Positions 42,201 through 50,675 of a DNA stretch of 64,000 nt are shown in pieces. How positions within the stretch are numbered: the first letter of the stretch is position 1; each line of letters starts with the position of its first letter. The stretch spans positions 1-64,000 of the forward strand of contig JAHZJB010000064.1 of NCBI GenBank assembly GCA_022601135.1, written 5' to 3'. Under the pieces are notes generated by a model. That model did no database searches and had not been told where the DNA came from. It worked only from the letters and a program-made list of their open reading frames with translations. A program made the translations under genes and the position numbers. The DNA comes from Actinomycetes bacterium. Lineage in GTDB: Bacteria; Actinomycetota; Actinomycetes; Mycobacteriales; Mycobacteriaceae.

Positions 42201-42275
42201 GTGCCGCCGCTCCCGTCTCGGAAGGTTTGCTGACTGAAAGTCAGATTACTACCGAGTCGGGCAGAAAATCTGCCG

Positions 42276-42941
42276 TTATTGCAGCCGACCCGCCACGAAG
42301 TTCGCCGCTTCTTCGACCATCCCGTTTTCGATGTAGGCGAAGTGCGCCGGCAGGTTGAAGCCGGTCGAGCAAAACGGATCCCCTGCCCCGCAAAGGTCGA
42401 TCGTCCTCGACCCATAGGTGGAGCTCATCTGGGGCAGGGGACCGCCGCCGCGAATGTCGCGGAGCGGATTCCCGAAGACGGCGACCGCCGCGACGTGGTC
42501 AGCTACCTGAGACGGCAGCGGGGTAGGGGTGAAGCGACCCAGCGGCCGCGGGTCCACGGTGATGAGATCGATCACCCCCGCACCCTGGGAATTGCCACCG
42601 AGCACCAGTTTGGTGTCCGGACAATTGTCAGCCATCCACTGCACTCGTGCAGCGGCATCGCTGGCACCCTGCGGCGCGGAGGCATCGAAGTTGAAGCCGG
42701 CCGGATAGTTGACGCCATACGCGCCCACAGATCGGTCACCGACCTTGGCGCGCAAGGAGTCGACGAACGCCTCTCCGAGCCAGCCGAGCCCGGGTGGGGC
42801 ACCGGTCCCACGCGCGAAGATCACCTCGATGTCAGGGCAGGGGTCAGCCGCGGCCAGCGGCATCGCGATAGCAGCCTGCGCCATCGCCGCCGGTAGCGCG
42901 ATCGTGGCACCCAGCAGTCCGAGAACTCGCCTCACCAGCAT
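42276..42941 (-). CDS. Cutinase-like secreted esterase (CULP family)
   Basis: A 221-aa protein. The ATG at 42941 gives a signal peptide (LVRRVLGLLGATIALPAAMAQAA, then AAADPCPD); the ORF track start is too far upstream. The mature domain follows cutinases: EVIFARGTGAPPGLG, the serine nucleophile in GGNSQGAGV, and the Asp/His region DPFCSTGFNLPAHFAY. The cysteines CPD, CPDTK and CGAGDPFC fit the usual disulfides. Mycobacterial CULPs hydrolyse esters or phospholipids outside the cell. It sits between a flavin monooxygenase and a PE-PPE hydrolase, the order expected if it cleaves esters produced by Baeyer-Villiger oxidation. Confidence 0.88.
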   Translation of the reverse strand: MLVRRVLGLLGATIALPAAMAQAAIAMPLAAADPCPDIEVIFARGTGAPPGLGWLGEAFVDSLRAKVGDRSVGAYGVNYPAGFNFDASAPQGASDAAARVQWMADNCPDTKLVLGGNSQGAGVIDLITVDPRPLGRFTPTPLPSQVADHVAAVAVFGNPLRDIRGGGPLPQMSSTYGSRTIDLCGAGDPFCSTGFNLPAHFAYIENGMVEEAANFVAGRLQ

Positions 42942-43000
42942 GTACCCATGCTGACACATCGCTGCGGGTAGACCGCCGAGACCACACCTGAACTGCAGGT

Positions 43001-44491
43001 TCAGCTGATCCGGTAATCGCTCAGCGGGAACGTATCGTTCTCTCGGTTGGTCTGGTTGGTCGACGCGGGCCGCACCAGCGTCTCCCCGCTGGGGCTGAAG
43101 TAGTAGGACCGCGCGCGGCTGCAATCGCCCGTTCCGAAGACCGTCTTGCCGAGGAGACCCGACATGCGTTCGCGGAACTTGGCATTGGCGTCATCGGTTA
43201 CCTCGAACGTGGTCGCATCGCGACGCTGCACTTCGCTGAACAACCGGTCCATGTGCCGCATCTGATACTCAACGGTGTTGAAGAACGACAGCCCACTGGA
43301 GGCGTAAGGTCCGGCCAGGCTGAGGAAGTTCGGAAACGCCGGAATCGACACACCTTGATAGGCTTGAAAACCGTTGTCGCGCCACCACTTTCCAAGGTTG
43401 CAGGCATCGCGGCCGATGATCTCGATCGCGGGGATATTCGCCTCCCAGAGGTCAAAACCTGTAGCCAGAACCAGCGTGTCGATTTCCGACTTCGTCCCGT
43501 CACACGCGACGATTCCGTCCGCCTCGATCCGCGCGATGCCCGCAGATTGCAGATGCACGTTCGGCCTGCTGAACATCCGGTAATACGAATTCGAGTACGT
43601 CGGCCGCTTACAACCGAAGTCATAGTCGGGCGTCAGCTTGGCGCGTAGTTCTTTGTCGCGGATCGACACAAAGCGCAGAGCCTGCGACAGATAGGACGCG
43701 CCCACATTGAGGTGTCTGAAGTACTTGAAGTTCAGCACCGACAGAATCATCATCGCTTCGAGGTTGATGTCGGTGGTGAAGCGGAACGCACGCTGCACCA
43801 GGGGCATCCGGGCAAACAGTCGACGCAGCCATACCGGAATCGCGAAATCGAGCTTGGGTACGACGTGAATGGGCGTGCGCTGGTAGACGATGAGGTCCGC
43901 GGCCGTCTTGGCCAGCTGCGGAATCAGCTGCACCGCTGTTGCGCCGGTGCCGATCAGCCCGATCCTCTTGCCCCGGGGTGAGTAGCTGTCATCCCAGTCG
44001 GTGCTGTGGATGACGCGGCCCGAAAAATCGCCGATGCCGGGGATGTCAGGTGTATGGGGCTGCGAGAGGTAGCCGGTGGCGGCGATGAGGAATCTGGCGG
44101 ACACCGTTTCGCCGTCCGAGAGCGCCACTTGCCAGGCCTGCGAGTCTTCATCCCAGCGAGCGCCGTCGACCGGGCTGTTGAACCTCATGTGTCGCCGAAC
44201 GTCGTACTTGTCGGCGACATGGTCGGCGTAGACCTTCAGCTCAGCGCCCGGCGCGTACAGCCGCGACCAGTAGGGGTTGGGTTCAAACCAGTACGAGTAG
44301 GTAGGCGACGGGATGTCCACGGCCAACCCCGGGTAGTGGTTGACGTGCCATGTCCCGCCCAAGTCATCTTCACGGTCCAGGATCAGAATGTTCTGGTAAC
44401 CCAGCCGTTTGAGCTGGATCACAGCCCCCATTCCGCCGAACCCGGCGCCCACGACGATCACGTCGAATTGCGGCTTGCTCATGGCACTCAC
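43001..44491 (-). CDS. Flavin-containing monooxygenase, Baeyer-Villiger type (paralogue)
   Basis: A 496-aa paralogue of the 37032 monooxygenase. The motifs are VGAGFGGMG, GGTWHVNHYPG, the fingerprint FSGRVIHSTDW and the NADPH motif GTGATAVQ. The two proteins align almost end to end, including the SYYFSPSGE/SYWFNSSGE C-terminal block, so they arose by duplication. The GTG at 44491 or the ATG at 44482 may start translation. It is the first gene of a minus-strand run (monooxygenase, cutinase-like, PE-PPE, methyltransferase). Substrate unknown, probably a hydrophobic ketone. Confidence 0.87.
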   Translation of the reverse strand: MSAMSKPQFDVIVVGAGFGGMGAVIQLKRLGYQNILILDREDDLGGTWHVNHYPGLAVDIPSPTYSYWFEPNPYWSRLYAPGAELKVYADHVADKYDVRRHMRFNSPVDGARWDEDSQAWQVALSDGETVSARFLIAATGYLSQPHTPDIPGIGDFSGRVIHSTDWDDSYSPRGKRIGLIGTGATAVQLIPQLAKTAADLIVYQRTPIHVVPKLDFAIPVWLRRLFARMPLVQRAFRFTTDINLEAMMILSVLNFKYFRHLNVGASYLSQALRFVSIRDKELRAKLTPDYDFGCKRPTYSNSYYRMFSRPNVHLQSAGIARIEADGIVACDGTKSEIDTLVLATGFDLWEANIPAIEIIGRDACNLGKWWRDNGFQAYQGVSIPAFPNFLSLAGPYASSGLSFFNTVEYQMRHMDRLFSEVQRRDATTFEVTDDANAKFRERMSGLLGKTVFGTGDCSRARSYYFSPSGETLVRPASTNQTNRENDTFPLSDYRIS

Positions 44492-44569
44492 GCTACCTCA
44501 CAGCAAATCGAACATCGGTGCCCGTCGCGCTACCCGGCCGGCCCTGGCCCCGGCGATGTCCCGACGCCA

Positions 44570-44600
44570 CGAAGCCCCGGAGCGGGGCGCCGGGGCTTCG
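44570..44600 (-). terminator. Perfect 11-bp inverted repeat, probable terminator of the third PE-PPE gene
   Basis: CGAAGCCCCGG at 44570-44580 pairs perfectly with CCGGGGCTTCG at 44590-44600 around a 9-nt loop. It lies 32-62 bp beyond the stop of the minus-strand PE-PPE gene and before the next gene's start at 44491. No U-tract follows, as is common for mycobacterial terminators. Confidence 0.6.
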
Positions 44601-44631
44601 CGGTGTGCGTCGTTGGGCGATCGACCGTGGA

Positions 44632-46014
44632 CTACTCCGAGTCGGACGAGTCAGCCGACCCGGAATCGCTCGACGGCGCATCGTCGGCAGCCCCCACGTC
44701 GGCTGCGTCGGTGTCATCAGCAGCCTCGGCTTCCGCAGCCTCCGCCTCGGCGGCCTCGGCCTCCGCAGCCTCGGCCTCCGCAGCCTCAGCCTCCGCGGCC
44801 TCCGCCTCCAAAGCTTCCGCTTCCGCGGCCTCAGCCTCAGCCGCCGCAGCCTCCGCCTCCACAGCCTCAGCCTCCACAGCCTCAGCCTCCACGGCCTCGG
44901 CCTCCGCGGCCTCGGTGGCCTCTGCGGTCTCCGTGGTCTCAGCCTCAGCAAACTCGGCGTCGTCCTCGTTCACCGACGCTGTCTCGTTGGCCGTGTCGTT
45001 CGCTGTGTCGTTGCCCGCCTCGGCGTCGTCCTCGTCTGTGCCGTTGCTCTCATCCACTGGTGCAGACTCAACGGGTTCGGCCGCCGGGGCCGCGACCTTC
45101 GTCTCGGCGGCTGGGGAGTCATCGACGTCTTCGGCGACGGCGGGCGCCGCTAGCGCTGCAGCTTGCACCGCGCTGGGCTTGTTGTCGTAGCGGCTATATC
45201 CCCTTTCGACCGCTCTCCTGAGCGATGCTTCCGACGACTTGAGGAAGGGGAACAACTTCACCAGCGGAAGTTCCTCGGCGGGTACCAGGTAGGTGGTGGT
45301 TGTGCCGCCCTTGCTGTTCACATCCACTTCGATGTTCGTGACGGGTACCTCGGAGAGGTCGGCGAACATCACCGGAAGATGTCCGACGATCGCACCGGCG
45401 ATCGAGTTGATAACCGCGGTGAAGTGCCACCAGCGATCCGGGAAATCGTGCGTCCCGTCGAACTCGGCAACAACCACGGAGACGTCGTACTTCACCTCCG
45501 GCGCCGGCTGGTAGGTGTAGTCGTATTGGGAGTTGTACTTCGCCTTGTCGATCACATCTTGGCGGCTCGAGTCGGCCACCACGACGAAAGTGACTTGGTC
45601 TTTACCGGGCGCGTTGGCATCATTGACCAGATCCCGGAGAACCTCGTTGACCACCAGCGAGCCTGCGGACAGGCCGACCACGGTCACCTGCTCACCCGGC
45701 CCGGAGAGCCTGCTGAGCGCCGCGTCCAGCTCGGCGTCGAGATTGTCGACGCCGACAGCGATCGACTCGCCCAGGCTCAGGCCATTCGAAGGCTTGTGCT
45801 CTGCCGGCCAGTTGACACTGACCCACTGCTGCCCCTGCAGCGCGCCGCCGAGCAGCTGCGACATCACCACGTCGTGCAGCGTGGAGGTCTCCAATCCGCC
45901 CACGACGAGCGCGGAGCTGCTGGCCCATGCCCCGTTCGCGGTGCTGACGGTCAAGGCGGTAGAGGCGAGGAGGGCGCCACAGGCAACCCCTGCTTTTCGA
46001 ATCGCTGTGCGCAT
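44632..46014 (-). CDS. Secreted PE-PPE-domain-like protein with EA-repeat tail (third)
   Basis: A 460-aa protein. The ATG at 46014 has TTGGAG 6 nt upstream and gives a signal peptide (RTAIRKAGVACGALLASTALTVSTANGAWA); the ORF track start at 46098 does not. The N-terminal ~260 residues resemble the PE-PPE-type hydrolase domain, with nucleophile region VVGLSAGSLV, less close to the other two copies. After ~300 the protein becomes low complexity, with a long AEAAE/AEAVE pentapeptide array and an acidic Ser-Asp end. Likely exported; the tail may form an extended or helical acidic stalk (inference). It is isolated by a terminator downstream and a long spacer upstream. Confidence 0.78.
   Translation of the reverse strand: MRTAIRKAGVACGALLASTALTVSTANGAWASSSALVVGGLETSTLHDVVMSQLLGGALQGQQWVSVNWPAEHKPSNGLSLGESIAVGVDNLDAELDAALSRLSGPGEQVTVVGLSAGSLVVNEVLRDLVNDANAPGKDQVTFVVVADSSRQDVIDKAKYNSQYDYTYQPAPEVKYDVSVVVAEFDGTHDFPDRWWHFTAVINSIAGAIVGHLPVMFADLSEVPVTNIEVDVNSKGGTTTTYLVPAEELPLVKLFPFLKSSEASLRRAVERGYSRYDNKPSAVQAAALAAPAVAEDVDDSPAAETKVAAPAAEPVESAPVDESNGTDEDDAEAGNDTANDTANETASVNEDDAEFAEAETTETAEATEAAEAEAVEAEAVEAEAVEAEAAAAEAEAAEAEALEAEAAEAEAAEAEAAEAEAAEAEAAEAEAADDTDAADVGAADDAPSSDSGSADSSDSE
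44720..44925 (-). repeat. Degenerate 15-bp tandem repeat encoding Glu-Ala pentapeptides
   Basis: GCCTCGGCCTCCGCA-like 15-bp units, varying at single bases, run for about 200 bp in frame. They encode AEAAE/AEAVE repeats on the minus strand. The unit length fits in-frame slippage, so copy number probably varies among strains. Confidence 0.75.
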
Positions 46015-46593
46015 GAGAACTCCAAGATCGACGCAGACAAATTGGCCGTGATCGGCGTGAGATAAATCATATGACGTCGCAGAAGCGAAAGATAGCAAAT
46101 CATCGACTGTTCATTGGCTGGCGATTTTGGCAAAGGCTCAAATACTTGCTGAAAATCAACCCCGAGGGCAAAAACGTGACCTCGCAGACCTCTGCCAGTG
46201 GTGCAGCCAGGCCTATGGCGCCACCGATTGATCACTCAATTGTGTGCTGCTAAAGACTATATTTAAGCGCGTGTAACGACTGTGCTTACGTCGAATCACT
46301 ACTAATGACAAATATGTAATTAAATGCCGAAATAGGCGTTTGCCAGAAGGCACATTCGTTGCTGTAGTACACCACGCAAAAAATAATTTGTGATCTGGGC
46401 CACACAACTCAGCACATATTTTCGCCGAGCAAATCGACCGCCGCACAAACCGATATGCCCCTCGCCTCCGTCTCCCGATGGTGGCCGGCGTGACCGCCCC
46501 AGAACCGATGGGATGCGCGCTGGGCAAAGCGCCGCCAGGCCCGGTCCGGTTAGCTGATCACACGCACGTACCCGGGGACATTACGAATCCGAA

Positions 46594-46617
46594 GCCGGAG
46601 GGCCGGAGGGCCGGAGG
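46594..46617 (+). repeat. Three perfect tandem copies of GCCGGAGG
   Basis: An 8-bp unit repeated exactly three times, ending 19 bp before the putative -10 (TATTCT) of the SDR gene. It occupies the -35 region, so copy number could affect promoter strength or form an operator. Confidence 0.7.
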
Positions 46618-46636
46618 GGAACAGTCACTCGGAGGC

Positions 46637-46642
46637 TATTCT
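46637..46642 (+). promoter_or_regulatory. Putative -10 hexamer (TATTCT) for leaderless SDR mRNA
   Basis: TATTCT sits 6 nt before the GTG at 46649, the same arrangement as at 37020. It supports this GTG as the start and a leaderless transcript. Confidence 0.45.
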
Positions 46643-46648
46643 GCGCGG

Positions 46649-47506
46649 GTGGCACCCAAAGGCACGTCTGATCTGTCCGGCAAGGTCGCCTTCATCACCG
46701 GGGGAGCGTCCGGTATCGGCGCCGCGTTGACGACGACACTGGTTGACTCCGGCGCGGAGGTCTGGATCGCCGACCGCCAGGTCGCGGCAGCCGAGCGGCT
46801 CGCCGCGCAACTCCAGTACGCCGGCGCCGCCGCGCATGCCGTCGAATTGGATGTCCGCGACCATTCGGCGTTCGAGCGGGCCGTCGCCCACACCGTGGAG
46901 GTATCCGGACGGATCGACTATCTGTTCAACAACGCCGGAATCGGCATCGGCGGCGAGGTGGCCTCCCTCACCGTCGAAGACTGGAACGACATCATCGACG
47001 TGAATCTGCGGGGGGTGATCCACGGCGTCCTGGCCGCGTACCCCGCGATGATCAGGCAGGGCAGCGGCCACATCGTCAACACCGCGTCGATGGCCGGGCT
47101 GGTCAGCACCTCGGCGCAGGCCGGCTACTCGGCAACCAAGCACGCGGTTGTCGCCCTGTCCAAAACCATGCGGGTAGAGGCGGCCGCGCACGGCGTACGG
47201 GTGTCGGTGCTGTGCCCGGGGGTGGTTCGCACCCCGATCCTGGTCGGCGGCGAGTACGGCCGCAACCGCGACGTCAATCGGGAGGATCTGCTCGCGCTGA
47301 GTGAGGCGTTGCGTCCGATGGAACCCGCTCCCTTCGCCAAGCTGGCGCTGCGGCAGGTAATGCGGAACAAGGCGATCATCGTGGTCCCCAGGCGCTGGAA
47401 AGCACTGTGGTATCTGGAACGTATTTCGCCCGCCCTGTCGATGCGTCTGGCCGGTGAGTCACTGCGACGTACCCGCCAGGTGCAGTCAGGAGTACCGCCG
47501 CGCTAA
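46649..47506 (+). CDS. Short-chain dehydrogenase/reductase
   Basis: A 285-aa classical SDR. The cofactor motif is TGGASGIG, then NNAG in FNNAGIGIG, the catalytic Ser in VNTASMAGL and YxxxK in YSATK. The ORF track starts at 46478, but the GTG at 46649 has a TANNNT hexamer 6 nt upstream and gives a normal N-terminus. The C-terminal ~50 residues (WKALWYLERISPALSMRL) are longer than in minimal SDRs. It probably oxidises or reduces an alcohol/ketone. It converges with the AlkB-type gene, overlapping by 21 bp. Confidence 0.87.
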   Translation: MAPKGTSDLSGKVAFITGGASGIGAALTTTLVDSGAEVWIADRQVAAAERLAAQLQYAGAAAHAVELDVRDHSAFERAVAHTVEVSGRIDYLFNNAGIGIGGEVASLTVEDWNDIIDVNLRGVIHGVLAAYPAMIRQGSGHIVNTASMAGLVSTSAQAGYSATKHAVVALSKTMRVEAAAHGVRVSVLCPGVVRTPILVGGEYGRNRDVNREDLLALSEALRPMEPAPFAKLALRQVMRNKAIIVVPRRWKALWYLERISPALSMRLAGESLRRTRQVQSGVPPR

Positions 47507-48745
47507 ACGCCGAGCCTTGCGGGGGCTCAACGCGGCGAGTCGCATATCGCCCCCGTAATGGCTGAGTACCCGCCGGTCCATCACGCGGCGCCACAATGGC
47601 GGGACCAGCGCCAACATCATCATCGTGGCGTAGCCGGCGGGCAACTGCGGAGCCTCGTCGGCGTGGCGCAGCGCTTGGTACCGCCGCTGCGGGTTCGCGT
47701 GGTGGTCCGCGTGGCGCTGCAGATGGAACAGGAACACGTTGGAGATCACCGAGTTGCTGTTCCAACTATGCGCCGGAAGCACCTGCTCATAGCCTCCATC
47801 AGACCGCCGTTGGCGACGTAGCCCGTAATGCTCGAGGTAGTTGATGGTCTCCAGCATGAAGATCCCGATGACCGCTTGGCCGAGCAGCCAGGGCAGCACC
47901 TCCACACCAAAGCCCGCCACCAGGGCCGCGAACAGCACGATGGTGATGAGCCATCCGTTGAGCACGTCGTTGCGCAGCGTCCACACGGGCTTGTCGAGGC
48001 GCGCCAGCCGGCGGCGTTCGATCCGCCACGCCGACCGCAAGCTGCCGAAGATGGACCGGTAGTGAAAGAAATAGAGGTTCTCGCCCAACCGGGAACTGGC
48101 CGGGTCCTCCGGGGTGGCGACGCGGACGTGATGTCCGCGATTGTGTTCGACGAAGAATTGCCCGTAGCCGGTCTGTGCGAGCGCCACCTTGCTGAGCCAG
48201 CGCTCCGACTGCGCCCGCTGGTGACCCATCTCGTGGGCGGCGTTGATCGCGACGCCGCCCACGCCGCCGACGGTCAGCATCAGGCCCAACTTGTCGATGT
48301 CACTCAGCGTGACCCCACCGCCACCACTCCACAACCAGCAGGCAAGCACCAACGCCAGGTACTGCGCGGGCAGGTAGAGATAGGTCGCCCACCGGTAGTA
48401 GCGGTCCTGCTCCAGCCAGGCCAGCGCGCTGTCGGGCGGGTTCTCTGAGTCCAGGCCGACCACATAATCCAGCACCGGGATGACGACGAGCATCAGCAGG
48501 GGCCCGGACCACCACAGGATGCCCCAGCCGGTCAGCGCGACGGCAGCCCACGACACCGGGACAAGGGTGGGCACGACCAGACCTGCCAGCCACAGGTAGC
48601 GCTTGCGATCTCGCCAACCGCGAACGGACGGGTGATGCTGGGCCGCACCTGTCGTTGCCGGAGGCTGCTCGCGCACGGTAGCTGCTTGCACCCCCTCGGA
48701 AGCGAACGGCGCTCCCAGTTTGCAGTTCGATAAGTCACAGTTCAA
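47486..48745 (-). CDS. alkB: Alkane 1-monooxygenase, AlkB-type
   Basis: A 419-aa membrane di-iron hydroxylase; it would hydroxylate the terminal carbon of medium or long alkanes in the cytoplasmic membrane. The histidine clusters are HEMGH, EHNRGHHVRV and LQRHADHHANP; NYLEHYGL is a further AlkB signature, and several hydrophobic helices precede them. Similar to M. tuberculosis AlkB (Rv3252c) from memory. The start is unclear: TTG at 48745 opens the ORF, with GTG codons at 48691 and 48676 as alternatives. AlkB needs rubredoxin; no rubredoxin gene lies beside it. It is followed convergently by the SDR, which could oxidise the alcohol product. Confidence 0.9.
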   Translation of the reverse strand: MNCDLSNCKLGAPFASEGVQAATVREQPPATTGAAQHHPSVRGWRDRKRYLWLAGLVVPTLVPVSWAAVALTGWGILWWSGPLLMLVVIPVLDYVVGLDSENPPDSALAWLEQDRYYRWATYLYLPAQYLALVLACWLWSGGGGVTLSDIDKLGLMLTVGGVGGVAINAAHEMGHQRAQSERWLSKVALAQTGYGQFFVEHNRGHHVRVATPEDPASSRLGENLYFFHYRSIFGSLRSAWRIERRRLARLDKPVWTLRNDVLNGWLITIVLFAALVAGFGVEVLPWLLGQAVIGIFMLETINYLEHYGLRRQRRSDGGYEQVLPAHSWNSNSVISNVFLFHLQRHADHHANPQRRYQALRHADEAPQLPAGYATMMMLALVPPLWRRVMDRRVLSHYGGDMRLAALSPRKARRLARRYS

Positions 48746-48798
48746 TCAACGGAACCGTCACGCCCTTATACCATTGCCGCGGCGGAGCGGCAATGGCC

Positions 48799-50616
48799 TC
48801 AGGACAGCAGCGTCGCGATCGCCGAGGTCAATTCCGGCGATGCCGAGCTCGCCAGGTTTCGATAGCTACCGCCGGTGATCTGCGCTACCGACTCCCAGGT
48901 AGCCCGATCGGAATCTTCGCCGAAGTCGATGACATTGACCGCCACCGGACGGGCCGGGTCGAATGCACCCCGAATGTACTCCTGGAGACCGTCGGCGCCC
49001 AGCGACCGATCAGTGTGCGGTCCCGCGGTGATGACCAAGACAGAGTTTTTCTGGCCTTCGCGGTAGTTGGCCGACGCGTCGGTGTAGACGAGGCGCAGCG
49101 TGGTGAAAGACACCGCGCCGCCGCCCGACGCGATCTGGCCGTCCAGCGCAGCAGCCAGGGCATCGGACCGTGGCCGGCCCTCGAGTGGTTCGGGCAGCGG
49201 GCCCACCGCGATCACCGAACGCCCCGCTACCCCGTCGAACGTCCACAGTCCGACGGCAGCATCGGGCGGGAGCACCCGCAGTCGCGCCGTCAGCGCTTCC
49301 ACCACATTGGTCAGGCGTGTCTTGCCGCCCTCGTCGGTCGGCATCGACTGATCGAGCATGATCGTGACAGCCGGGCCGGCGACCGGTGTGGTCAACGCGT
49401 CGGCGATCGTCACCCGCAGCGCGTCTTCGCCGAGGTCCAACGGTGCGGCCACCGGCCCGAAGTCGACGACGTCGCTGGCCGGAGGTGTGTCGTCACCGAC
49501 CCGGAACCCGGCGTTGAGGAGTTCGCCAAGCTGCTCGGGTTTGCGCATGAATCGGGAAAGCTCGCTCGCGGCGGTGATCTGTTCCCCCGTCAGCCAATCG
49601 CCGTCGAGTAGCACGGTGGGGAAGTCGGCCGTCGCGGGCGGCCCCGGCGGCAACCAGGCCGCGAGCTTGGACCCTGCATCCGGCAGCGACGACGCCCGCT
49701 GGAAGAGTCGCTGCTCCGTCGTCACCACGGCGTGAACCGGGGCGGTGGCCGGATCTCCGGCATCCACCAGGGCCTGCAAGGCGGTGTCGGCGTTGGTGTC
49801 GGCGAGCTCCGGAGCTCCGCCCACCAGAGCGCTGACAGCCCCCAGTCCAGCGCTGGCCGGCAGGCCGGGCGGTGCGGCCGCGGCTGCCACCGCCTCGGCC
49901 GCCAGCAGCGAGGCGTCGCTGTCCTGGGCCAGGGGTACCGCCAGGCGAAGACCGCCCCAGCCTGGTAGCCCCAGCCCGTCAAGGGAAACCGGATCGGCCT
50001 GCAGCCGCGGGAGCGTGCCCCAGTTTTGGTCATCCAGCGCGTCGGTCAGCTGGGGAGACACCGCGAGCAGCACCGGGGAAGTCACCAGTGAGCGGCTGTC
50101 GCTGACGGTTTCGGTCCCGACTGCGGCTTCCAGTCGGGCTACCGATACCGAGCTACCCGGGATCCACAGCGCCGGTCGGGCACCGAGGTCGGCGGGCCAC
50201 GGACCAAGGAATCCGTTGACCACCCGACCCGAATCACCAGCCTCGACCTGGACGACGACGCATCGGTCACCCACTGGGGCGGCCGTCTCGTTGTAGCGCT
50301 GCGCCAGCGCCGACACGGGTTCGGCGATCGCTGGATCCGCGATGACGGCAACATTGACTTCGCCGTCCACGCATCGCTTGGTCGCGACATCGGATCGGTC
50401 CGACAGCGCGGCTCCGAAGAAGCGCCACAGAATCACCACGCCGACAACAACGACGACGCTGACCAGGGCGACGATCACGCCGAGGCTGATGCCGCGCCGT
50501 CCCGCCGTCACCGCGCGGTGGCTGCCGGTCCATTCGCCGCTGTCCCCGCCGTGCCCGAACTGCTTGGTGCGCGGCTCGTCGGCTGGATCCGGGCCCGAGC
50601 GGCTATGGCGTCCCAT
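48799..50616 (-). CDS. Membrane-anchored VWA/substrate-binding-like protein (Rv1836c-like)
   Basis: A 605-aa protein with a cytoplasmic basic N-terminus, one membrane helix (~45-68, SLGVIVALVSVVVVVGVVIL) and a large extracytoplasmic part. The first half looks like a periplasmic binding-protein fold; the second half has a von Willebrand A-like domain (TIMLDQSMPTDEGGKTRL, a MIDAS-like DxSxS variant). Function unknown. Order beside malate synthase matches Rv1836c in M. tuberculosis (from memory). It begins 59 bp after the glcB stop on the same strand and may share its transcript. Confidence 0.8.
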   Translation of the reverse strand: MGRHSRSGPDPADEPRTKQFGHGGDSGEWTGSHRAVTAGRRGISLGVIVALVSVVVVVGVVILWRFFGAALSDRSDVATKRCVDGEVNVAVIADPAIAEPVSALAQRYNETAAPVGDRCVVVQVEAGDSGRVVNGFLGPWPADLGARPALWIPGSSVSVARLEAAVGTETVSDSRSLVTSPVLLAVSPQLTDALDDQNWGTLPRLQADPVSLDGLGLPGWGGLRLAVPLAQDSDASLLAAEAVAAAAAPPGLPASAGLGAVSALVGGAPELADTNADTALQALVDAGDPATAPVHAVVTTEQRLFQRASSLPDAGSKLAAWLPPGPPATADFPTVLLDGDWLTGEQITAASELSRFMRKPEQLGELLNAGFRVGDDTPPASDVVDFGPVAAPLDLGEDALRVTIADALTTPVAGPAVTIMLDQSMPTDEGGKTRLTNVVEALTARLRVLPPDAAVGLWTFDGVAGRSVIAVGPLPEPLEGRPRSDALAAALDGQIASGGGAVSFTTLRLVYTDASANYREGQKNSVLVITAGPHTDRSLGADGLQEYIRGAFDPARPVAVNVIDFGEDSDRATWESVAQITGGSYRNLASSASPELTSAIATLLS

Positions 50617-50675
50617 GGCAAGCCGCCCCGTCCCGGTGGTCGATTCCCACGCCTGCCAGCCCTGATTTCACCACG

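Larger units (their letters stand above)
46015..46648. other. Long AT-richer divergent intergenic region
   Basis: A 634-bp spacer between the third PE-PPE gene (minus) and the SDR (plus). Hand counts per 60-base line between 46081 and 46440 give 37-52% GC, far below the surrounding coding DNA. No gene or RNA was recognised. The part at 46260-46450 is richest in A/T. Such islands in mycobacteria are typical sites for Lsr2 binding or remnants of transferred DNA; neither can be shown here. Confidence 0.6.

Noticed and set aside
44720-44925. Repeat array considered as CRISPR
   Set aside because: Units are 15 bp, contiguous, in frame and without spacers; it is coding low-complexity DNA.
45163-46065. 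300-aa + strand ORF opposite the third PE-PPE gene
   Set aside because: No recognisable motifs; the minus-strand frame has a signal peptide, ribosome binding site and hydrolase features.
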